A stretch of DNA of 64,000 nucleotides from a gamma proteobacterium HdN1 (GCA_000198515.1 FP929140.1:3198527-3262526), one strand, 5' to 3'. Counted from the stretch's first letter, positions 9,056 to 18,902 are shown. The notes: generated from the sequence alone by a model not told the origin. A program made the numbers and translations.

Positions 9056-9823
9056 CTATTTACCGCTTACTAACGGAGAAATTACGATCTGATTGCCGTC
9101 GAGGCAAGCTTGAGCGGGCTGTTGGTAGTGCTGATTACGCAAGTCCTCGCTCACCGTATAAATCCCCGCAATGGATAACAGTTCGGCTTCTTGGCTTTGG
9201 CAAAAAATGCGCGCTGCGGTATTGCCACCAACACCGGCGAGCGCTCTCCCGCGCAGCGGCCCGTAAACGTGGATATTGCCGTCGGCCAAGATTTCGGCGC
9301 CTGGGCTGACAGGGGCGAGCACGATCAGATCCGCGTTGGCCGCATATACTTGTTGTCCAGAGCGTATGGGGGTCGTGATGATTTTGTTGACGGCAGGCAC
9401 GGGGACTTCGACACGCTGAACGACTGTTTTAACAGAAGTGTCAGGCACATCTAATGCGGTGGGGTTTGCAGCCGCAGGGAGCCTTGGGAGGCCGGCGACG
9501 TTGGCGGAAATCATTTGCGTGTCGTTACCGCCGCGAATTGCCACTGGAACCAAACCGTGTTCACGACAGAGTTCGCCGAGCTCAATAAAGTCGACGTTAT
9601 TGTCGCCACACTTGTCTAGGCTCACTAATACTGGCGTTTCTTGGAAAAAATCCGGTGCTGCTTGTACCGTCTCCGCAAGCTGCCGTGTGAACGTATTGTA
9701 GTTGTAATGGTAGAGTTCAAGGATGGTCATGGTGACCCGGCTGCCTTTGAGTTTGAAGCAAAGGTCTTCCTCAACGGCGGTATCGGTGCTGTGCATATTG
9801 TGAGCAGGGTTCCCTAAAAACAT
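9056..9823 (-). CDS. minC: Septum site-determining protein MinC
   Basis: The product (255 residues from the ATG at 9823; an internal ATG at 9796 is an alternative) inhibits FtsZ polymerisation away from midcell in complex with MinD. The N-terminal FtsZ-inhibiting domain spans about residues 20-115, starting near LCFKLKGSRVTMTILELY. A variable linker (about 120-155) is followed by the beta-helical MinD-binding domain, with IRSGQQVYAANADLIVLAPV, GNIHVYGPLRGRALAG and ARIFCQSQEAELLSIAG. No good ribosome-binding site marks either start. The gap to minD (8867-9055) shows no gene and could hold a secondary promoter, but I see no convincing one. Confidence 0.95.
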   Translation of the reverse strand: MFLGNPAHNMHSTDTAVEEDLCFKLKGSRVTMTILELYHYNYNTFTRQLAETVQAAPDFFQETPVLVSLDKCGDNNVDFIELGELCREHGLVPVAIRGGNDTQMISANVAGLPRLPAAANPTALDVPDTSVKTVVQRVEVPVPAVNKIITTPIRSGQQVYAANADLIVLAPVSPGAEILADGNIHVYGPLRGRALAGVGGNTAARIFCQSQEAELLSIAGIYTVSEDLRNQHYQQPAQACLDGNQIVISPLVSGK

Positions 9824-9942
9824 TTGTTAAAACGGGCGCTTGTAGTGCTAGCGTCACTAATTGTTACCCAATATTAACCCGCCCGTCAAAGTGCGGCAAA
9901 TGTTAAAAATTGGAGGCAGTGGTGCGATTCCGAAACGCCCGA

Positions 9943-11256
9943 TTAAACGCCCTTCATATGTGGGGTCTTGGGGCGTGGCTCTGTGGCGAGTAACAGCCAC
10001 GTTGCAACAATGAGGGGCAGATTTTTCGTGACCGGCCCGAACGGGTGGAACCATTGTTCGGGAGCAATCAGTGCAATGAGTGCCATATACGCCAGCATCA
10101 ACAAGATTTGCAGCTGATACGCGCGGGTGCGCCAACGTGGCAGGCAGATGGCAATGCCAAGTGCAGCATCGAGTATTGCGCCGGCGAAGATGCTCAGCGT
10201 GGCAAAAATTCCGGTGATGCCTCCTGTAGCCAATAGTTCGTAGCCGCTGGCGCGATCCCAGAAGATTGAGGTCAGCGCGGTAAATAGCCAAAGAAATACG
10301 ATCGTGAAAAATAGTGCAGGCTGTAGGCCTGACCAGATGGCTTGAAGGGTGTCTGCGCGGGTTGCGGGGGTTCGCCAGAGTGCTTCCCGTAGTGAGGGTG
10401 TGGGTTGGCTTGGGTAGTCCGGTGCAGGAGTTTTTGCGCTTTTTAGCATGTCTAGCGCGTCTCGGCTGAGCAGGCTTTTTATGCCAATCCATTCTGCGGC
10501 GTGGGCGGCACCATACAAGAGAGGCAAGGGGAGAGGCAGGAATCTCGGCTTGCCAAGCCGTAGCCAATCACGCAAGACGGTATAAAATTCTGCAAAACTC
10601 AATACTTCGCTGCCGCTAAGGTGGTAACTGTGTTTGCCAGGTTTCCAGTGGGCGACGATGTGTGCAACCGTATCGCAGAAATCGTCGATATGGATTGGGT
10701 TGAGCTTCTGGGTTCCGTCACCGATCAAGGGCGTGATTGGTAACGCTGCGAGGCGGTTGAATAACGCAGTGCTTGTGCCACCGCGACCAATCACGATACT
10801 TGGATAAAGAATCACGCTGTCTGTATTGAGGGTGTGGAGGTGGTGATCGGCCTCTTGCTTGGTTTTCAGGAACGGCGTGCTTACGCCCCCGACGTCGGCC
10901 CCCATTGCGGAAATCTGGATGATTCGAACGCCTAGTTTGCTTGCTGCGCTAAAGAGTGCTTTGGGCGCATCGGCTTGCACCCGCTGAAACGATTGTGAGG
11001 GGGATTCGGGGTTTGTGTCTTGGTGAATGATGCCGACGGCGTTGATTACCAGATCCACATCGGCAAGTCGATCCGTCCAGGATTCCACGGTAGTGTCTTG
11101 GGAAAAGTCGCACGCTTGCCAGCGAAAACTGGGGAGATAGTGGGCCCATTTTGAGGGAGTACGTACCGCTGCGGTAATCTGGTGGCCGTCTTTTTGCAGT
11201 CGCTGGGCAAGGTTAAAACCAAGAAACCCGCTCGCGCCGGTAATAAAAATCCGCAT
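9943..11256 (-). CDS. NAD(P)-binding epimerase-type protein with C-terminal DoxX-like membrane domain
   Basis: This is a 437-residue two-domain protein. Residues 1-~300 form an atypical short-chain dehydrogenase with the Rossmann start MRIFITGASGFLGFNLAQRL and the substrate-side segment VILYPSIVIGRGGTSTALF; it resembles the complex I NDUFA9-type NAD(P)-binding group. Residues ~305-437 contain about four hydrophobic helices resembling DoxX-like/DUF4281-type tails. I chose the ATG at 11256 because AAGGAG precedes it by six bases; an upstream start (11280) would add eight unsupported residues. A DUF2269 gene lies 54 bp upstream on the same strand and may be co-transcribed. The substrate cannot be told from sequence. 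Confidence 0.8.
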   Translation of the reverse strand: MRIFITGASGFLGFNLAQRLQKDGHQITAAVRTPSKWAHYLPSFRWQACDFSQDTTVESWTDRLADVDLVINAVGIIHQDTNPESPSQSFQRVQADAPKALFSAASKLGVRIIQISAMGADVGGVSTPFLKTKQEADHHLHTLNTDSVILYPSIVIGRGGTSTALFNRLAALPITPLIGDGTQKLNPIHIDDFCDTVAHIVAHWKPGKHSYHLSGSEVLSFAEFYTVLRDWLRLGKPRFLPLPLPLLYGAAHAAEWIGIKSLLSRDALDMLKSAKTPAPDYPSQPTPSLREALWRTPATRADTLQAIWSGLQPALFFTIVFLWLFTALTSIFWDRASGYELLATGGITGIFATLSIFAGAILDAALGIAICLPRWRTRAYQLQILLMLAYMALIALIAPEQWFHPFGPVTKNLPLIVATWLLLATEPRPKTPHMKGV

Positions 11257-11310
11257 TGAAAGCTCCTTGCATCGCTTCAAGTAATAAGCACAAATTTTTG
11301 CACTGCACCG

Positions 11311-11820
11311 TCAATATCCGCCAATGCCAGGCTTGAATACCATCAGCATAAACAAAATCATCATGCAAACGGCTGCCGGAACGCCGCATGAAAGCCAAAC
11401 CCAAAACCAGCGTCGATAGGCTTGAGGCAGCGTGTTGCCGACCTGTAGATGGGCCGTTAGGTCGCGTAGATGCATCTGGATCTTTACCACAGGGAACCAA
11501 AATAGCGCCACGATGCCGTAGAGCACCGATACTTGCAAAAACCATGGGGAATGAATAGGAATTCCCATTTGCTGCATCAGTAAGTAGCCGGTAAGTGGCT
11601 GGATCAGTAGGAAAGTGGGGGCTGTAAAAATCCAGTCGGCCAGAACGACATGGCGAGTGGTGTCGCGAATGGTGATCGGATTTCCGCCGATATGTGCGAA
11701 GACCATGTAAAAAACGGTGCCTACGCCGGTGCCCCAAAGAAAGGTTGCGCTGAGGATGTGGGTCAGCTTGAGGATGCCGTAGGTGTTGCCAGATATAACG
11801 CTAATCCATTGATCAAGCAT
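11311..11820 (-). CDS. DUF2269-family integral membrane protein
   Basis: This 169-residue inner-membrane protein has about four hydrophobic helices; the first, YGILKLTHILSATFLWGTGV, carries a conserved-looking His. The pattern fits the DUF2269 (predicted membrane protein) family, whose function is unknown. I chose the ATG at 11820 because GAGGGAAGT lies directly upstream and the segment before it (to 11952) is non-conserved and overlaps the sensor-kinase gene. It probably forms a unit with the epimerase/DoxX-like gene downstream. No catalytic motif is evident. Confidence 0.7.
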   Translation of the reverse strand: MLDQWISVISGNTYGILKLTHILSATFLWGTGVGTVFYMVFAHIGGNPITIRDTTRHVVLADWIFTAPTFLLIQPLTGYLLMQQMGIPIHSPWFLQVSVLYGIVALFWFPVVKIQMHLRDLTAHLQVGNTLPQAYRRWFWVWLSCGVPAAVCMMILFMLMVFKPGIGGY

Positions 11821-11851
11821 ACTTCCCTCGAATCTGCGCAGTAAGGCGAAC

Positions 11852-14671
11852 TTATAAGGTCTCGGATGTGAGCGGTTGGATGGATGGTTTTGCCCAATAT
11901 AACAAGGCGTTTCGTAACTCATTGAGTTCGATCGGTTTAGAAAGATGGGCATTCATACCGGATGCAAGGCTGCGCTCTTTGTGCTCATCCATAATGTGTG
12001 CGGTAAGTGCAATGATCGGGATCGCAGTACGTTGGCTTTGTGCTTCCCATTCGCGGATGCGGCGAGCGGCTTCGAAGCCATCCATTTCTGGCATGTCGCA
12101 GTCCATAAGGATTAGATCGTATTTACCTCTGCGTGCTTCTTCGACGGCTTGTACGCCGTTGATTACGAGCTTGGATTTGACGCCTAGCCGCTGCATCATG
12201 CCGTTAATCACTTTTTGGCTGAGTGGATGATCTTCTGCGATCAGGATGCGCAAATTTAATGCTTGGCCGCGCTGTGCTGTATCTGGCGGTGGCATGGTGT
12301 TGATGCGACGAAGCTGGCCTAATTCTTCAATCAAAATCGCTTTTAGCATGCGGCCCGTAATGGGCTTGGCAATGATGCGCCGAACTCCAGCGTTACGCAC
12401 GAGTGTTGCTGCGGGTGCGCTGTTAGGGCTTGCTAGCATGAGGACGAGTAGGTTGTTGTAGATTAAAGGGTCTTCCTTGATTCGCGCAGCGAGGTCTAAG
12501 CCGCTCATGCCGGGCATGTCGTGATCGAGGATGACAACATCGAAGGGTTCTTCAAGGTTGGTTTGTGAACGCAGCAGTGCCATTGCTTGCTTGCCATTCA
12601 CTGCGGTGGTGACCTGAACGCCCCAGCCAGCAGCCTGTTGCTGAATCACAAGCCGACAGGAGGCGTTATCGTCTACGACCAGCATGCGCAATCCTTGCAG
12701 CTGTTCGACATAAAAAGGACGGCCAGTGCTTTCGACGGCAGCGGTTTCTAGGGGGATGCTGAACCAGAATGTGCTGCCTTTTCCGGGTTCGCTGGTGGCG
12801 TTTAGACGCCCGCCCATCATGCGCACAAGCTGGCTGGCGATCGTTAGGCCAAGGCCGCTTTTGTCGCCGCTTTGTTGTCCGTCCAAGAGCTGTCGCAGCC
12901 TTTGCTTTGGGATGCCCACGCCGGTATCGCGTACTTCAAAGCGGATGTGGGGTGATGTTTTGTCGAGATCGTAACTGACGGTTAGTAGTACTTCGCCTTG
13001 CTCGGTAAAGCGGATTGCATTGGAGATCAGGTGAGCGAGTACTTGACGGATACGGATTGGGTCGCCCTTTACATGCACAGGGGTATCGTTACTGGTGAGG
13101 CGGTTGAGCTGGATTGATTTTTCTTGAGCGCGGGGCTGGAATACTTCGAGACAGTCGTTTAGCACCGTGGCAAGTTCAAAGATGCTGATGTCGAGTGCCA
13201 TTTTGCCGGTTTCAATGCGCGAATAGTCGAGGATGTCGTCGAGGATTCCCAGCAGGCTGCTTCCGGAGGCGGTGATGGTTTTGACGTAGTCGTTCTGAAT
13301 GGGTGAGAGTGGGGTTTCTTCAAGCAGCTCCGTCATTCCGAGGATGCCGTTCATTGGGGTGCGGATTTCGTGGCTAAGTTGCGTCAGAAATTCATTGCGG
13401 GCGCGAATCTCTGCTTGTGCAATTGCGTTCTTCAGGTGGCTTGCTTGTGCCTGCCGCTCTAGTTCTTGCTGGCGCTGAAATAATGCAACATGCAGTAAAA
13501 GTACTTCAATTGCGAGTAGCCAGCCATATTCGTTAATAAATGCGGTCGTAATTTGAAGGCGCGTAATCGTGCCGAGCACGAAGATCGCACAGCCTAGTGT
13601 GATCAGAGCGCGCGATACAATCAGCCAGCGTAGCGGAAAAGGGGAGGTGCTCGCGCACTGCAAGGTGATGATAAATTGCAGCGGGATCATGAAAAGGCCA
13701 AGCAAGGCGCAGGCTTCGTTGGATTCTGCGGTATTTCGGAGAAGCGCAAAGATTGCTCCAAAAAAGCAAATTGTGATTGCGGCGCGAAGGATGGAGTCAA
13801 GGGTATGGCGCGTCTGCTGGATCGCGAGAAACGATCGGCTGAATTGAAGCTCTAGCCCCAGAAGCAACATCAGGGCGCTCATCTCTAAGGGAATCTGGCG
13901 CTCCAAGGGAAGCCACTTGATGGCAGGGAGCAAGCCCTTATTGAGTGCTAGGAAGAATACCAAGGATAGGCTCACCAAGCCCAAGTGCAGGTAGACGGGG
14001 GTGCGAGAACGGTAAAAGAGTACCAACATGACGATCGCGGAGCTAAGCGCGATCCCGACAAGCATGCTGTTTTGCGCGAGTGCTTGGCCTTGGCTTTCGT
14101 GAAAATCCGCGGTGGGCTGCATGAAAATGCCAAACGTGAGCAGGGAGCGTGATTGCACACGAATCAATAGTTGGGTGGTGCTGTAAGCGGGTAGGGAGAC
14201 GACGGTTGCAGGAGTGGCATATGGCAGGCGCGAAAGCTGGATAGTTTGCGGCGGTTGGTGTTGCGGTGACTGCCCAGAAACGGCTGTGGTACGCGTATAA
14301 AACGCGGCGTGTTCTAGGTCGGTTTTGTCGATGCTGATGACGAATGAGCGCTCTGTGGCGCTGGAATTGTGCAGGCTCAGTTCGATCCAGATTTCGCTTT
14401 CGATGTAGCCGAAGTGTAAAAGCGGGTGGCGTGAGCGTGAGAATCCCTGAAGCTGCTCTGCTTCTAGGAGGTTTGCCGGGTTGCCGGTTCCGCTTGGCAG
14501 AATTAGATAGGATGCGTATTCACCCAGCGATGAGGCGGGCGCTTGGTGTGGGATGTCTACTTCGCCCGCAAAGGAGTGCGCAGGGAGCAGCGCACAAACA
14601 AGGAAACCGCCCGTGAGGATGGTTTGCAGGCAAAGTACAAAGCGGAAAAATACGGCAATGTGGTTCCGCAT
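11852..14671 (-). CDS. Hybrid sensor histidine kinase, 7TMR-DISM type, with two receiver domains
   Basis: This is a 939-residue inner-membrane signalling protein. In order it has a signal peptide (about 1-35), a periplasmic 7TMR-DISM extracellular domain (about 50-190), a seven-helix membrane domain (about 200-400), and a HisKA domain with the phospho-accepting His near residue 433 (QLSHEIRTPMNGILGM). An HATPase domain follows (ISNAIRFTEQ, VRDTGVGIPKQRL, SGLGLTIASQLV). Two receiver domains have phospho-acceptor Asp near 715 (VVILDHDMPG) and 858 (LILMDCDMPE). There is no separate output regulator next to it and no Hpt domain in the window, so signal passes to an unlinked partner. The ligand is unknown; DISM extracellular domains are thought to bind carbohydrates or similar small molecules. 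Confidence 0.93.
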   Translation of the reverse strand: MRNHIAVFFRFVLCLQTILTGGFLVCALLPAHSFAGEVDIPHQAPASSLGEYASYLILPSGTGNPANLLEAEQLQGFSRSRHPLLHFGYIESEIWIELSLHNSSATERSFVISIDKTDLEHAAFYTRTTAVSGQSPQHQPPQTIQLSRLPYATPATVVSLPAYSTTQLLIRVQSRSLLTFGIFMQPTADFHESQGQALAQNSMLVGIALSSAIVMLVLFYRSRTPVYLHLGLVSLSLVFFLALNKGLLPAIKWLPLERQIPLEMSALMLLLGLELQFSRSFLAIQQTRHTLDSILRAAITICFFGAIFALLRNTAESNEACALLGLFMIPLQFIITLQCASTSPFPLRWLIVSRALITLGCAIFVLGTITRLQITTAFINEYGWLLAIEVLLLHVALFQRQQELERQAQASHLKNAIAQAEIRARNEFLTQLSHEIRTPMNGILGMTELLEETPLSPIQNDYVKTITASGSSLLGILDDILDYSRIETGKMALDISIFELATVLNDCLEVFQPRAQEKSIQLNRLTSNDTPVHVKGDPIRIRQVLAHLISNAIRFTEQGEVLLTVSYDLDKTSPHIRFEVRDTGVGIPKQRLRQLLDGQQSGDKSGLGLTIASQLVRMMGGRLNATSEPGKGSTFWFSIPLETAAVESTGRPFYVEQLQGLRMLVVDDNASCRLVIQQQAAGWGVQVTTAVNGKQAMALLRSQTNLEEPFDVVILDHDMPGMSGLDLAARIKEDPLIYNNLLVLMLASPNSAPAATLVRNAGVRRIIAKPITGRMLKAILIEELGQLRRINTMPPPDTAQRGQALNLRILIAEDHPLSQKVINGMMQRLGVKSKLVINGVQAVEEARRGKYDLILMDCDMPEMDGFEAARRIREWEAQSQRTAIPIIALTAHIMDEHKERSLASGMNAHLSKPIELNELRNALLYWAKPSIQPLTSETL

Positions 14672-14953
14672 GGGGGTCTTCCGTAAAGCTGGCGATGGCC
14701 AGAGGTCCTGTTAAGCCAAGATTGGGCCGACGAAGGTGTCGGCGCGCATGAGGCTTTGAGTATACAGAAAAAACGCCCGTGAAAACCGCTGAAAGCCCAC
14801 TTTACGGTATGGGTTTTTTACTAGGTGGATGCGGAGTGATCCGATGCGTGCGGATATTTGGGGTTTGCTTGCGTTTGCAGACGCCAGTGCGCCGTGCCGA
14901 GGGCTTGGCGCACATGATCTGCCGAAATATGCCAATCTTAGGTGAGGACTTCC

Positions 14954-15397
14954 TTAGGCGAGAACTTCGCCGCGTATGTATTGCTCGAGGTGTTGGAGGG
15001 TGGATGCCTGTTCTTCGATCATGCATTTCACTACGTCGCCAATGGATACGATGCCGATCATGCGGCCTTCATCCATTACCGGAAGGTGGCGCACCCTCTG
15101 GTCGGTCATGATTTCCATGCATTCTTCTACGGTCTGGTCGGGGTCCACGGTGAGCAGTTGATCGGACATGATTTCACTGACGGTTGCCGTGTGGGAGGAG
15201 CGCGCCATCAGAACGACTTTACGCGCATAATCGCGCTCGGTGATGATGCCGGAAACGCGCTTTTTTTCCATCACTACCAGCGCGCCTACACCTTTGTCTG
15301 CCATGAGCTGGAGCGCATCCAGCACTTTTGTGTCCGGTTGTACCGTCCAAGTTTGTTGATTGGTTTTTTGTTTTAATAAATCTCGAACGTGTTTCAT
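14954..15397 (-). CDS. CBS-domain pair protein
   Basis: This 147-residue soluble protein is made almost entirely of two CBS motifs: about residues 20-70 (DALQLMADKGVGALVVMEKK followed by GIITERDYARKV) and about 80-135 (ECMEIMTDQRVRHLPVMDEG followed by GIVSIGDVVK). CBS pairs bind adenosyl ligands or nucleotides and usually act as regulatory modules; stand-alone pairs have no enzymatic activity of their own. I chose the ATG at 15397 because TGAGGTC precedes it; the 33-residue extension from 15496 is not conserved-looking. It is divergent from the nuo operon, and the 366-bp gap between them probably holds both promoters. Confidence 0.9.
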   Translation of the reverse strand: MKHVRDLLKQKTNQQTWTVQPDTKVLDALQLMADKGVGALVVMEKKRVSGIITERDYARKVVLMARSSHTATVSEIMSDQLLTVDPDQTVEECMEIMTDQRVRHLPVMDEGRMIGIVSIGDVVKCMIEEQASTLQHLEQYIRGEVLA

Positions 15398-15763
15398 AAG
15401 GTTGACCTCATTCAGGGGCGCGCCTTCCCGGTTCTTGCCCTGCGGTGCGTCATCGGCAGCGGGGGGGACGGATACTGGAAAAATGTGTACTGCCAAAGAC
15501 TGCTGTCAGATTGCTACAGATTCAGACTACCCTTTGTTGCGTGGAATGGCAATTCCCTAAGTGGAGTTTGGCTGGGTGCTATTGATTTTTAAAAAAATAT
15601 TTGACCTTCGCGAAATGGTCAGCATAATGAAAAGCATGTTCATAAGCTGAAATGGAATCCGCAGTTTCCATCCTCAACTTGAAGTTCTGCAAATTGGCTG
15701 TTTGAAGCAGTTTGGAAGTATCAGGTTTTTTTACGACTACCATGTTTCGTAAATCGGGGATCA
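15398..15763. promoter_or_regulatory. Intergenic region between CBS gene and nuoA; candidate nuo promoter
   Basis: No convincing gene lies here; a 61-codon minus-strand frame (15579-15764) has no recognisable features. On the plus strand TTGACC (15601-15606) and CATAAT (15623-15628), separated by 16 bases, form a plausible sigma-70 promoter about 135 bp before nuoA, giving a leader of roughly 130 bases. GGGG lies just before the nuoA ATG as a likely ribosome-binding site. Confidence 0.5.
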
Positions 15764-16183
15764 ATGGATACCATGGAGACAGTTTCAGTCATTCCGCCGA
15801 TCTGGCCGCTCGCCGCGTATTTTGTGGCGACGCTACTCATCGTTTGCGTCATTCTGGCGCTTTCACATTTTCTTGGGCACAAACGCCGAAACCCGGCGAC
15901 GATCGAGCCTTTCGAATCAGGCATTGTGTCCGTCGGTACGGCGCGCTATCGCGTTCCCATTCCGTTTTATCTGCTGGCTATTTTCTTTGTTATTTTTGAC
16001 CTCGAAGCCATTTTTCTCTTCGCGTGGGCGATTGCATTTCGTGAGGCGGGCTGGGCTGGATATATCGAGGCCATGATTTTTATTTCCATTCTGGGTGCGA
16101 CGCTGGCGTATCTGTGGAAGCTCGGTGCGCTGGATTGGCGAACGGCTCGGCAGAAGGAGCAGCAGGATCGTTACCGACGTTAG
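15764..16183 (+). CDS. nuoA: NADH-quinone oxidoreductase subunit A
   Basis: This 139-residue membrane subunit of complex I has three transmembrane helices, at about residues 13-35, 66-88 and 95-115. The conserved loop KRRNPATIEPFESGIVSVGTARYRVPIPFY and the acidic helix start VIFDLEAIFLF are diagnostic. It sits at the junction of the peripheral and membrane arms near the quinone site, with NuoH and NuoJ. It is the first gene of the nuo operon. A second in-frame ATG at 15773 is possible, but the upstream one is better spaced from GGGG. Confidence 0.96.
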   Translation: MDTMETVSVIPPIWPLAAYFVATLLIVCVILALSHFLGHKRRNPATIEPFESGIVSVGTARYRVPIPFYLLAIFFVIFDLEAIFLFAWAIAFREAGWAGYIEAMIFISILGATLAYLWKLGALDWRTARQKEQQDRYRR

Positions 16184-16299
16184 TGCTGTAGTGGCTTGCC
16201 TTCTTTGAAGCGTTATAACAAGAATAATCATTCCGAGATCTGACCAAAAAAGGCGTGTAGGTTTCGGGCCGCTCGTTCGATTGACGAGGAGTATTGCGC

Positions 16300-16968
16300 A
16301 TGACGTGGAGCGTTACAAAGCCAACGGGGAGAGAGACGCCGGGTGGAGGCTCTGGGCAGGGAGAAGATCTGCAGGGCGGTAACGGCTTCTGGGAGGCGCT
16401 TCGCCAGAATGTGGTGATGGGGAAGCTGGAGGAAATGGTGTCTTGGAGCCAATCAAATTCACTCTGGCCCTTTAATTTCGGGCTTTCCTGCTGCTATGTG
16501 GAAATGGCGACAACTTTTACCAGCCAGTTTGATCTTGCGCGCTTTGGTGCGGAAGTCATTCGTGGCTCTCCTCGCCAAGCGGATCTGATTGTCATTTCTG
16601 GGACGGTGTTTCGCAAAATGGCGCCGGTTCTAGAACGCTTGTATGAGCAGCTGATTGAGCCGCGCTGGGTGATTAGCATGGGGTCTTGTGCGAATTCCGG
16701 CGGCATGTATGACATTTACAGTGTGGTGCAGGGTGTAGACAAATTTCTGCCGGTGGATGTCTATGTGCAGGGATGTCCGCCGCGTCCAGATGCCTTGCTA
16801 GAAGGGCTGATTCTGCTGCAAAACCAGATCAAATCGCAGCGGCGCGCCATTAGCTGGGTCATCAGCCAGGAGGGCGCGGTTCATACCATCGAACGCAAAA
16901 GCCAGCGGGAAACAAGGCGCGAGGAGCGTATCCGCATTACAGAACTGCGCGCGCCCGACGAGGTGTAA
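16300..16968 (+). CDS. nuoB: NADH-quinone oxidoreductase subunit B
   Basis: The product (222 residues) carries cluster N2, the [4Fe-4S] centre that reduces ubiquinone. Ligand Cys residues are visible: the adjacent pair in [12 protein letters not shown], a third in [11 protein letters not shown] and a fourth in [16 protein letters not shown]. The ATG at 16300 has GAGGAG about nine bases upstream; an in-frame TTG two codons earlier is unlikely. The N-terminal ~30 residues are Gly-rich and variable, and the C-terminal ~40 residues form a basic/acidic extension typical of gammaproteobacterial NuoB. A 17-bp sequence is tandemly repeated across its stop codon. Confidence 0.97.
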   Translation: MTWSVTKPTGRETPGGGSGQGEDLQGGNGFWEALRQNVVMGKLEEMVSWSQSNSLWPFNFGLSCCYVEMATTFTSQFDLARFGAEVIRGSPRQADLIVISGTVFRKMAPVLERLYEQLIEPRWVISMGSCANSGGMYDIYSVVQGVDKFLPVDVYVQGCPPRPDALLEGLILLQNQIKSQRRAISWVISQEGAVHTIERKSQRETRREERIRITELRAPDEV

Positions 16969-17004
16969 GCGTTGATCAGGTGTAGGCGTTGATAAGGTGT
17001 AAGC
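16961..17004. repeat. 17-bp tandem repeat across the nuoB stop codon
   Basis: Unit AGGTGTAAGCGTTGATC (16961-16977, containing the nuoB stop TAA) is followed by AGGTGTAGGCGTTGATA (16978-16994) and a partial third copy AGGTGTAAGC (16995-17004). Units one and two differ at two positions. Confidence 0.9.
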
Positions 17005-17026
17005 ACCTATTAAGGAGTAAGCAGCC

Positions 17027-17047
17027 ATGAGACACAAGCATCCATGA
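17027..17047 (+). CDS. Possible 6-codon leader peptide coupled to nuoCD
   Basis: AAGGAG (17012-17017) is spaced nine bases from an ATG at 17027 that opens a six-codon frame (MRHKHP). Its TGA overlaps the nuoCD ATG at 17044 in an ATGA. The Shine-Dalgarno is therefore ideally placed for the mini-frame but 26 bases from nuoCD. Re-initiation after the mini-frame is a reasonable reading. Its peptide is probably irrelevant. Confidence 0.4.
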   Translation: MRHKHP

Positions 17048-18894
17048 GCGAGGAAGTTTTGTCCGATCAATCCGCCGCACAACAAGCGTTCGTGCGCCTT
17101 GCAACCGCGAAGGCTTCTGGTGGTCGCGCGCGTGCAAATCACGAGAAATGGATTGCCCAGCCGCTCATTGCAGAGTTGTTGCAGCGCTTTGGGGCCGCGG
17201 TTTTCGTTGCGCAGCTTACGGTTGACGATATTCCAACCGTATGGGTGCAGCGCAAGGATGTACTCGATGTGCTGTCTTTTTTTTGCAAGGAAATCTCTTC
17301 GTCGTTTTCCATGTTGTATGACTTGACCGTAATCGACGAGCGTTTGCGTAAGCATCGAGAATTACAGCCGCCTAGCGATTTTACCGTGGTTTATACGCTG
17401 CTATCGGTGGAGCGAAATCAGTTTTTACGCATCAAGATTCCTTTGCAGGCGGAAGATGCAGTAACGCCGTCGGTTGTGCGTTTATGGAAAAATGCCAATT
17501 GGTATGAGCGCGAAGCTTGGGATATGTTCGGGGTTCGTTTTGAGGGACACCCGAATTTACGCCGAATTCTGTTGCCGCCCACTTGGCAAGGGCATGCGCT
17601 GCGCAAAGATCATCCCGCTCGTGCCACTGAAATGGATCCCTTTAGCCTTTCCGCGGAACGTCAGGATGCTGAACAGGAGGCCCTGCGGTTTAATCCCGAA
17701 GATTGGGGAATGCAGCCGGCGCATGACGATACGGATTTTATGTTCCTGAATTTGGGGCCTAATCATCCCAGTGTGCATGGGGTGTTTCGCGTTGTGCTGC
17801 AACTAGATGGTGAAGAAATTGTCGAGGCCGTACCGGATATTGGCTATCACCATCGTGGTGCGGAAAAAATGGGGGAGCGCCAGTCGTGGCATAGCTATAT
17901 TCCCTATACCGATCGTATCGACTATCTGGGCGGGGTAATGAATAACCTGCCCTATGTGCTGGCGGTGGAAAAACTGGCAGGCATTGAAGTGCCAGAACGG
18001 GTGAAGGTGATCCGTATTATGCTGGTGGAGCTTTTTCGGATTGCCAGCCATCTCGTTTTTTACGGGACATTTTCGCAGGATATCGGCCAAATGTCGCCGG
18101 TGTTCTATATGTTTGTGGATCGAGAAAAAGTTTTTCACATTATTGAAGCGATTTCTGGCGGGCGCATGCATCCGAGTTGGTTCCGTATTGGTGGCGTTGC
18201 GCATGATTTGCCAAAAGGCTGGGATCGGATGGTGCGCGAATTTCTCGACTACATGCCGCCACGCTTGCAGCACTACGACAAGATGGTGATGAGAAACAGT
18301 ATTATCCGTCAGCGTACTCGCGGCATTGGCTCGATCTCTACGGAAGAGGCGTTGGAGTGGGGGGCGAGCGGTGCGATGCTTCGCGCTACTGGGCTGAACT
18401 GGGATGTGCGTAAGAAGCAACCGTATTCTGGCTATGACCAGTTTGAATTTGATGTACCGCTAGGGGTGAACGGCGATTGCTATGATCGTTGCAGCGTGCG
18501 CGTGGAAGAAATGCGCCAAAGCCTGCGGATTATTAGTCAGTGTTTGGAAAATATGCCAGAAGGGCCGTACAAAGCTAAGCACAAGCTGACTACGCCCCCA
18601 CCGAAAGAGCGCACGATGTTGGATATTGAAACTCTGATCCAGCATTTTACTACGGTGAGCTGGGGGCCTGTGATTCCTGCGGGAGAGGTGTGTATTCCGA
18701 TCGAAGCCACCAAGGGAATGAACAGCTATTACTTGGTGAGTGATGGCAATACGATGGCTTACCGAACACGAATTCGAACACCTTCTTTTGCGCATTTGCA
18801 GATGATTCCGACGATGAGTCGAGGGCTGATGATTGCGGATCTCATCGCAATCATTGCCAGTATTGATTTTGTGATGGCTGATGTGGATCGTTAG
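17044..18894 (+). CDS. nuoC: NADH-quinone oxidoreductase subunit C/D (fused)
   Basis: This 616-residue fusion combines the 30-kDa NuoC domain (about 1-200; signature [20 protein letters not shown] and [16 protein letters not shown]) with the 49-kDa NuoD domain (about 235-616; [46 protein letters not shown]). It forms the hydrogenase-derived quinone-binding module beside NuoB. The conserved NuoD C-terminal Asp and Arg region (MADVDR) is intact. Fused CD is found in enterics, Pseudomonas and relatives, which supports a gammaproteobacterial host. Translation of this start looks coupled to an upstream six-codon frame. Confidence 0.97.
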   Translation: MSEEVLSDQSAAQQAFVRLATAKASGGRARANHEKWIAQPLIAELLQRFGAAVFVAQLTVDDIPTVWVQRKDVLDVLSFFCKEISSSFSMLYDLTVIDERLRKHRELQPPSDFTVVYTLLSVERNQFLRIKIPLQAEDAVTPSVVRLWKNANWYEREAWDMFGVRFEGHPNLRRILLPPTWQGHALRKDHPARATEMDPFSLSAERQDAEQEALRFNPEDWGMQPAHDDTDFMFLNLGPNHPSVHGVFRVVLQLDGEEIVEAVPDIGYHHRGAEKMGERQSWHSYIPYTDRIDYLGGVMNNLPYVLAVEKLAGIEVPERVKVIRIMLVELFRIASHLVFYGTFSQDIGQMSPVFYMFVDREKVFHIIEAISGGRMHPSWFRIGGVAHDLPKGWDRMVREFLDYMPPRLQHYDKMVMRNSIIRQRTRGIGSISTEEALEWGASGAMLRATGLNWDVRKKQPYSGYDQFEFDVPLGVNGDCYDRCSVRVEEMRQSLRIISQCLENMPEGPYKAKHKLTTPPPKERTMLDIETLIQHFTTVSWGPVIPAGEVCIPIEATKGMNSYYLVSDGNTMAYRTRIRTPSFAHLQMIPTMSRGLMIADLIAIIASIDFVMADVDR

Positions 18895-18902
18895 AACACG
18901 AC

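Noticed and set aside
9857-10567. Minus-strand 236-codon frame within the epimerase gene
   Set aside because: Overlaps the epimerase/DoxX-like gene in another frame; that gene has the Rossmann motif and ribosome-binding site.
14760-14830. Possible hairpin with T-run between the sensor kinase and CBS genes
   Set aside because: The best pairing is short and bulged (CCGT/ACGG region); not strong enough to call a terminator.
14779-15111. Plus-strand 110-codon frame opposite the end of the CBS gene
   Set aside because: Mostly antisense to the CBS domains; no family resemblance.
15579-15764. 61-codon minus-strand frame upstream of nuoA
   Set aside because: No motif, no ribosome-binding site, and it occupies the likely nuo promoter.
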